Shown: in pieces, positions 6,333-8,348 of the stretch
Numbering within the stretch: position 1 is the stretch's first letter
Layout: each line of letters opens with the position of its first letter
Origin: Hyphomicrobiales bacterium
GTDB taxonomy: Bacteria; Pseudomonadota; Alphaproteobacteria; Rhizobiales; Beijerinckiaceae
Assembly (NCBI GenBank): GCA_025363375.1
Contig: JANYDZ010000230.1
Coordinates: forward strand, 1 to 8,348
Reading direction: 5' to 3'
Length of the DNA: 8,348 bases
Position numbers and translations under genes: made by a program
The notes under the pieces: generated by a model
Told to the model about the DNA's origin: nothing
Database searches by the model: none
The model's input: only the letters and a program-made list of their open reading frames with translations

Positions 6333-7295
6333 ATGCAGCTCCGCGGTTTATTAACGTTGCTTGCGTTTGCCTTCGCCGCACCCGCCTGCGCGCAGAACTG
6401 GCCGGAACGCACAGTGAAACTCATTGTGCCTTTCCCGGCGGGGGGTCCAACCGACCTCATCGCGCGCGTCATCGCCAACGCCATGGCTGAACAGATCGGC
6501 CAATCCGTCGTCATCGACAACCGCGGCGGCGCGGGCGGCGTTACCGGCACCGATGTCGCGGCCAAATCCGCGCCTGACGGCCACACCCTCGCCCTCACCA
6601 GCGCCGGCGCGCTGGCGATCGCGCCGAGCCTGCAGCGCATGCCCTATCGTTCAACGCAGGATCTCAAGCCGATCACCCTCGTCGCAAAAGTGCCCGAACT
6701 CCTGATCATCCCCGCGAGCGTGCCGGCAAAGACGCTCGCCGAATTCATCGCGCTGGCCAAATCCCAGCCGGGCAAGCTCAATTACGGCTCGACGGGTCCC
6801 GGCAGCATGTCGCATCTGGCCGCCGAATTGTTCCGCACCGCGGCGGGCCTCGACATTGTGCATGTACCCTACAGCGGCGCGGCGCCGGCCATCAACGATC
6901 TGCTGCCGGCGCGCACGCAGATGATGTTCTCGGACATGCAAATCCCGCTGCCGCATGTGCAGGCGGGGCTGTTGCGGGCGCTGGGCGTAGGCAGCTCCAG
7001 GCGCGTCGCGCAAATCCCCGATGTGCCAACGCTCGCCGAACAGGGCCTGAAGGATTTCGAGGCGGAGAACTGGTATGGTCTCGTAGCTCCGGCGGCCACC
7101 CCCGCGCCTGTGCTGGCAAGAATACACGCGGTGGTGACCGGCGTAATGAAGTCTCCGGAAGTGCAAAAAGCTCTTTCCGGCGCCGGCGCAGTGCTCGTCG
7201 GCAACCGTCCGGAAGAATTCACCGCCTATATCGCAACGGAAGCGGCCAAATGGGCGGCGGTCGTGCAAGCATCGGGGACAAAACTCGCCGATTAG
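6333..7295 (+). CDS. Bug/TctC-family periplasmic solute-binding protein (tripartite tricarboxylate transporter type)
   Basis: The protein is 320 aa from the ATG at 6333, the normal length for Bug proteins. Residues 1-20 form a Sec signal peptide (short basic start, hydrophobic LLTLLAFAFAA, likely cleavage after ACA before QNWPE). Family landmarks are VPFPAGGPTD (32-41), IDNRGGAGG (61-69), YGSTGPGSMSHLAAELF (151-167), HVPYSGAAPAINDLL (177-191) and an IPDVPTLAEQG segment near 208-218. Known Bug proteins bind carboxylates or similar small organic acids and feed TctA/TctB permeases. No permease gene is visible here, so this is an orphan receptor, as is common in Bug-rich genomes. A TTG at 6321 is in frame, but the ATG is preferred: GGAA lies 6 bases upstream and the signal peptide then has normal length. 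It follows the TPP gene by 39 bp, suggesting co-transcription. Confidence 0.9.
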   Translation: MQLRGLLTLLAFAFAAPACAQNWPERTVKLIVPFPAGGPTDLIARVIANAMAEQIGQSVVIDNRGGAGGVTGTDVAAKSAPDGHTLALTSAGALAIAPSLQRMPYRSTQDLKPITLVAKVPELLIIPASVPAKTLAEFIALAKSQPGKLNYGSTGPGSMSHLAAELFRTAAGLDIVHVPYSGAAPAINDLLPARTQMMFSDMQIPLPHVQAGLLRALGVGSSRRVAQIPDVPTLAEQGLKDFEAENWYGLVAPAATPAPVLARIHAVVTGVMKSPEVQKALSGAGAVLVGNRPEEFTAYIATEAAKWAAVVQASGTKLAD

Positions 7296-7332
7296 CCGCG
7301 ACAGCGAAGTTGAGACAGCTCGGGAGACGACC

Positions 7333-7878
7333 ATGACACGCATTGCCATCCTCAAGCGCGAAGATTTGAACGCCGAACAGGGCAAGGTCTTTGACGACGT
7401 CAAAGCCGAAGGCGGACCTCTGGGCGGCCCGTATTGGGCCTACATCCGCTTTCCCAGGCTGATGCGTCTCCTGCAGGACGTCAGCAATTTGCTGGGGCAG
7501 AGCGGCCTTGCCAAACGTGAACGCCAAATCGCGATTATGGCTGTTATCCGCTTCTGGGGCGCTGAATATCCGTGGTCCGTCCAGACCCGCGCCGCGCTCG
7601 GCATGGGGATCGCGCAGGAGATCATCGACGCGATCAATTCAGGCGGGACCCCGACACTCGCCGATCCCCGCGAAAAGATGGCCTACGAGGTGGCCCTCGA
7701 GCTGCTGCGGAGCCACAAGCTGAGCGAGGGATCTTATGCCCTCGCCGGCAAACTCTTCAACGAAAACGAACTCGTCAGCCTCGTCGCCACCGTCGGCCAG
7801 TTCACCATGACCTGTCTGACGACCATCGCCTTTGACTGCACGCCGCCCGACGATGTGCCGCACCGGCTGAAGCATTAA
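7333..7878 (+). CDS. Carboxymuconolactone decarboxylase (CMD)-family protein
   Basis: The 181-aa, mostly helical protein resembles the CMD/AhpD-like superfamily. LAKRERQIAIMAVIRFWGAEYPWSVQ... (residues 59-84) followed by ALGMGIAQEIIDAI matches the family core helices, in which a conserved Glu, Trp and His precede a G(V/L) turn. Here Glu78 and Trp81 are present, but the usual His position appears to be Gln84. There is no CxxC pair (cysteines only at 161 and 169), so it is not an AhpD-type peroxidase partner. Related proteins act on gamma-carboxymuconolactone or have unknown roles beside aromatic or organic-acid catabolic genes. A specific reaction cannot be assigned. GGGAGA at 7322-7327 lies 5 bases before the ATG. 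It is 37 bp downstream of the Bug gene and most likely closes the same operon. Confidence 0.82.
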   Translation: MTRIAILKREDLNAEQGKVFDDVKAEGGPLGGPYWAYIRFPRLMRLLQDVSNLLGQSGLAKRERQIAIMAVIRFWGAEYPWSVQTRAALGMGIAQEIIDAINSGGTPTLADPREKMAYEVALELLRSHKLSEGSYALAGKLFNENELVSLVATVGQFTMTCLTTIAFDCTPPDDVPHRLKH

Positions 7879-7918
7879 CGCTGCGCCCACTGGAAATCAC
7901 GCCGCGATTCGCCTTTAC

Positions 7919-7930
7919 GGCGCGCGCGCC
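7919..7930. repeat. 12-bp GC palindrome in the pgsA upstream gap
   Basis: GGCGCGCGCGCC is a perfect 12-bp palindrome of mostly alternating G and C. It sits in the 88-bp gap between the CMD-family gene and pgsA, 36 bp before the pgsA start. It could be a structural element or a chance product of the GC-rich background. No clear promoter pair or terminator accompanies it. Confidence 0.3.
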
Positions 7931-7966
7931 CTTGACCTTCGCCTCGCAAATCTGTTCTTTCCGATC

Positions 7967-8348
7967 ATGGCTATGACCTCAACTCGGACGGTCGGGCGGC
8001 GCTGGAGCCTGCCGAATATCCTGACCTACGGGCGGGTCGCGGCCGTGCCGGTCGTCGCCGGCCTGTTGTTCTGGCCGGAGGAATTCTGGTTCCGCTGGGC
8101 TGCTTTAGGCGTCTTCGCGGTCGCCGCGGTCACTGATTTTTTCGACGGTTACCTCGCGCGTATCTGGTCGCAGCAATCGACGCTGGGCCGCATGCTCGAC
8201 CCTATCGCCGACAAGCTGCTGGTGGCGGCCTGCCTGCTCATGCTGGTCGCCGACGGCCAGATTACGGGCTGGTCGATGTGGGCGGCCATTATCATCCTGT
8301 GCCGGGAAATGCTGGTTTCCGGCATGCGCGAATTTCTGGCGGAACTGC
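7967..8348 (+). CDS. pgsA: CDP-diacylglycerol--glycerol-3-phosphate 3-phosphatidyltransferase PgsA (5' part, truncated by window end)
   Basis: The reading frame stays open from the ATG at 7967 to the window edge and gives 127 residues of a protein usually about 180-200 aa long. It carries the complete CDP-alcohol phosphotransferase signature DG-x2-AR-x8-G-x3-D-x3-D. The signature residues are Asp60-Gly61, Ala64-Arg65, Gly74, Asp78 and Asp82, with the preceding Asp57 also present. The N-terminal SLPNILTYGRVAAVP is typical of PgsA, and hydrophobic helices flank the motif, as expected for an inner-membrane enzyme. It makes phosphatidylglycerophosphate, the precursor of phosphatidylglycerol, which Lgt uses as donor. 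An ATG at 7973 is an alternative start. The 88-bp gap from the previous gene leaves room for its own promoter. In many alphaproteobacteria pgsA follows uvrC; here a CMD-family gene precedes it. Confidence 0.92.
   Translation, partial: MAMTSTRTVGRRWSLPNILTYGRVAAVPVVAGLLFWPEEFWFRWAALGVFAVAAVTDFFDGYLARIWSQQSTLGRMLDPIADKLLVAACLLMLVADGQITGWSMWAAIIILCREMLVSGMREFLAEL

Noticed and set aside
7932..7960. TTGACC as a possible -35 element of a pgsA promoter
   Set aside because: The hexamer 17 bp downstream (TTCTTT) is a poor -10 match, so no promoter is claimed, although one may exist in this gap.

Overview
The window is GC-rich (strong G/C at third codon positions, many GCGC runs) and densely packed. 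Its gene content and order suggest an alphaproteobacterium, most likely of the order Hyphomicrobiales (Rhizobiales). The main reason is the tightly overlapping lgt - midA/NDUFAF7-type methyltransferase - pgeF block. No lineage marker such as rRNA is present, so this placement is an inference.

Layout. (1) Positions 32-1807, minus strand: a two-part protein with an N-terminal saccharopine-dehydrogenase-like NAD(P)-binding domain and a C-terminal DUF4166-type domain. (2) A short divergent intergenic region (about 1808-1879) carries a perfect 7-bp inverted repeat at 1829-1847. (3) Positions 1880-4604, plus strand: lgt, a SAM-dependent methyltransferase of the MidA/NDUFAF7 family, and pgeF, joined by two 4-bp ATGA stop/start overlaps, so almost certainly one translationally coupled operon. 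(4) Positions 4653-7878, plus strand: three genes with 37-39 bp spacers. They encode a thiamine-pyrophosphate enzyme of the acetolactate-synthase fold, a periplasmic Bug/TctC-type solute-binding protein and a carboxymuconolactone-decarboxylase-family protein. This looks like a small uptake-and-catabolism cassette for an unidentified organic acid. (5) From 7967 to the window edge: the 5' part of pgsA, phosphatidylglycerophosphate synthase, truncated by the window.

Working together. Lgt uses phosphatidylglycerol as lipid donor for lipoproteins, and PgsA makes the precursor of that lipid. PgeF edits peptidoglycan precursors, so the flanking genes are envelope housekeeping. The TPP/Bug/CMD cassette between them is functionally unrelated and is the most accessory-looking part of the window. 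I saw no tRNA, rRNA, CRISPR array, transposase, integrase or insertion sequence. I saw nothing that clearly amounts to a wholly new system; the cassette of unknown substrate and the divergent dyad are the best leads.
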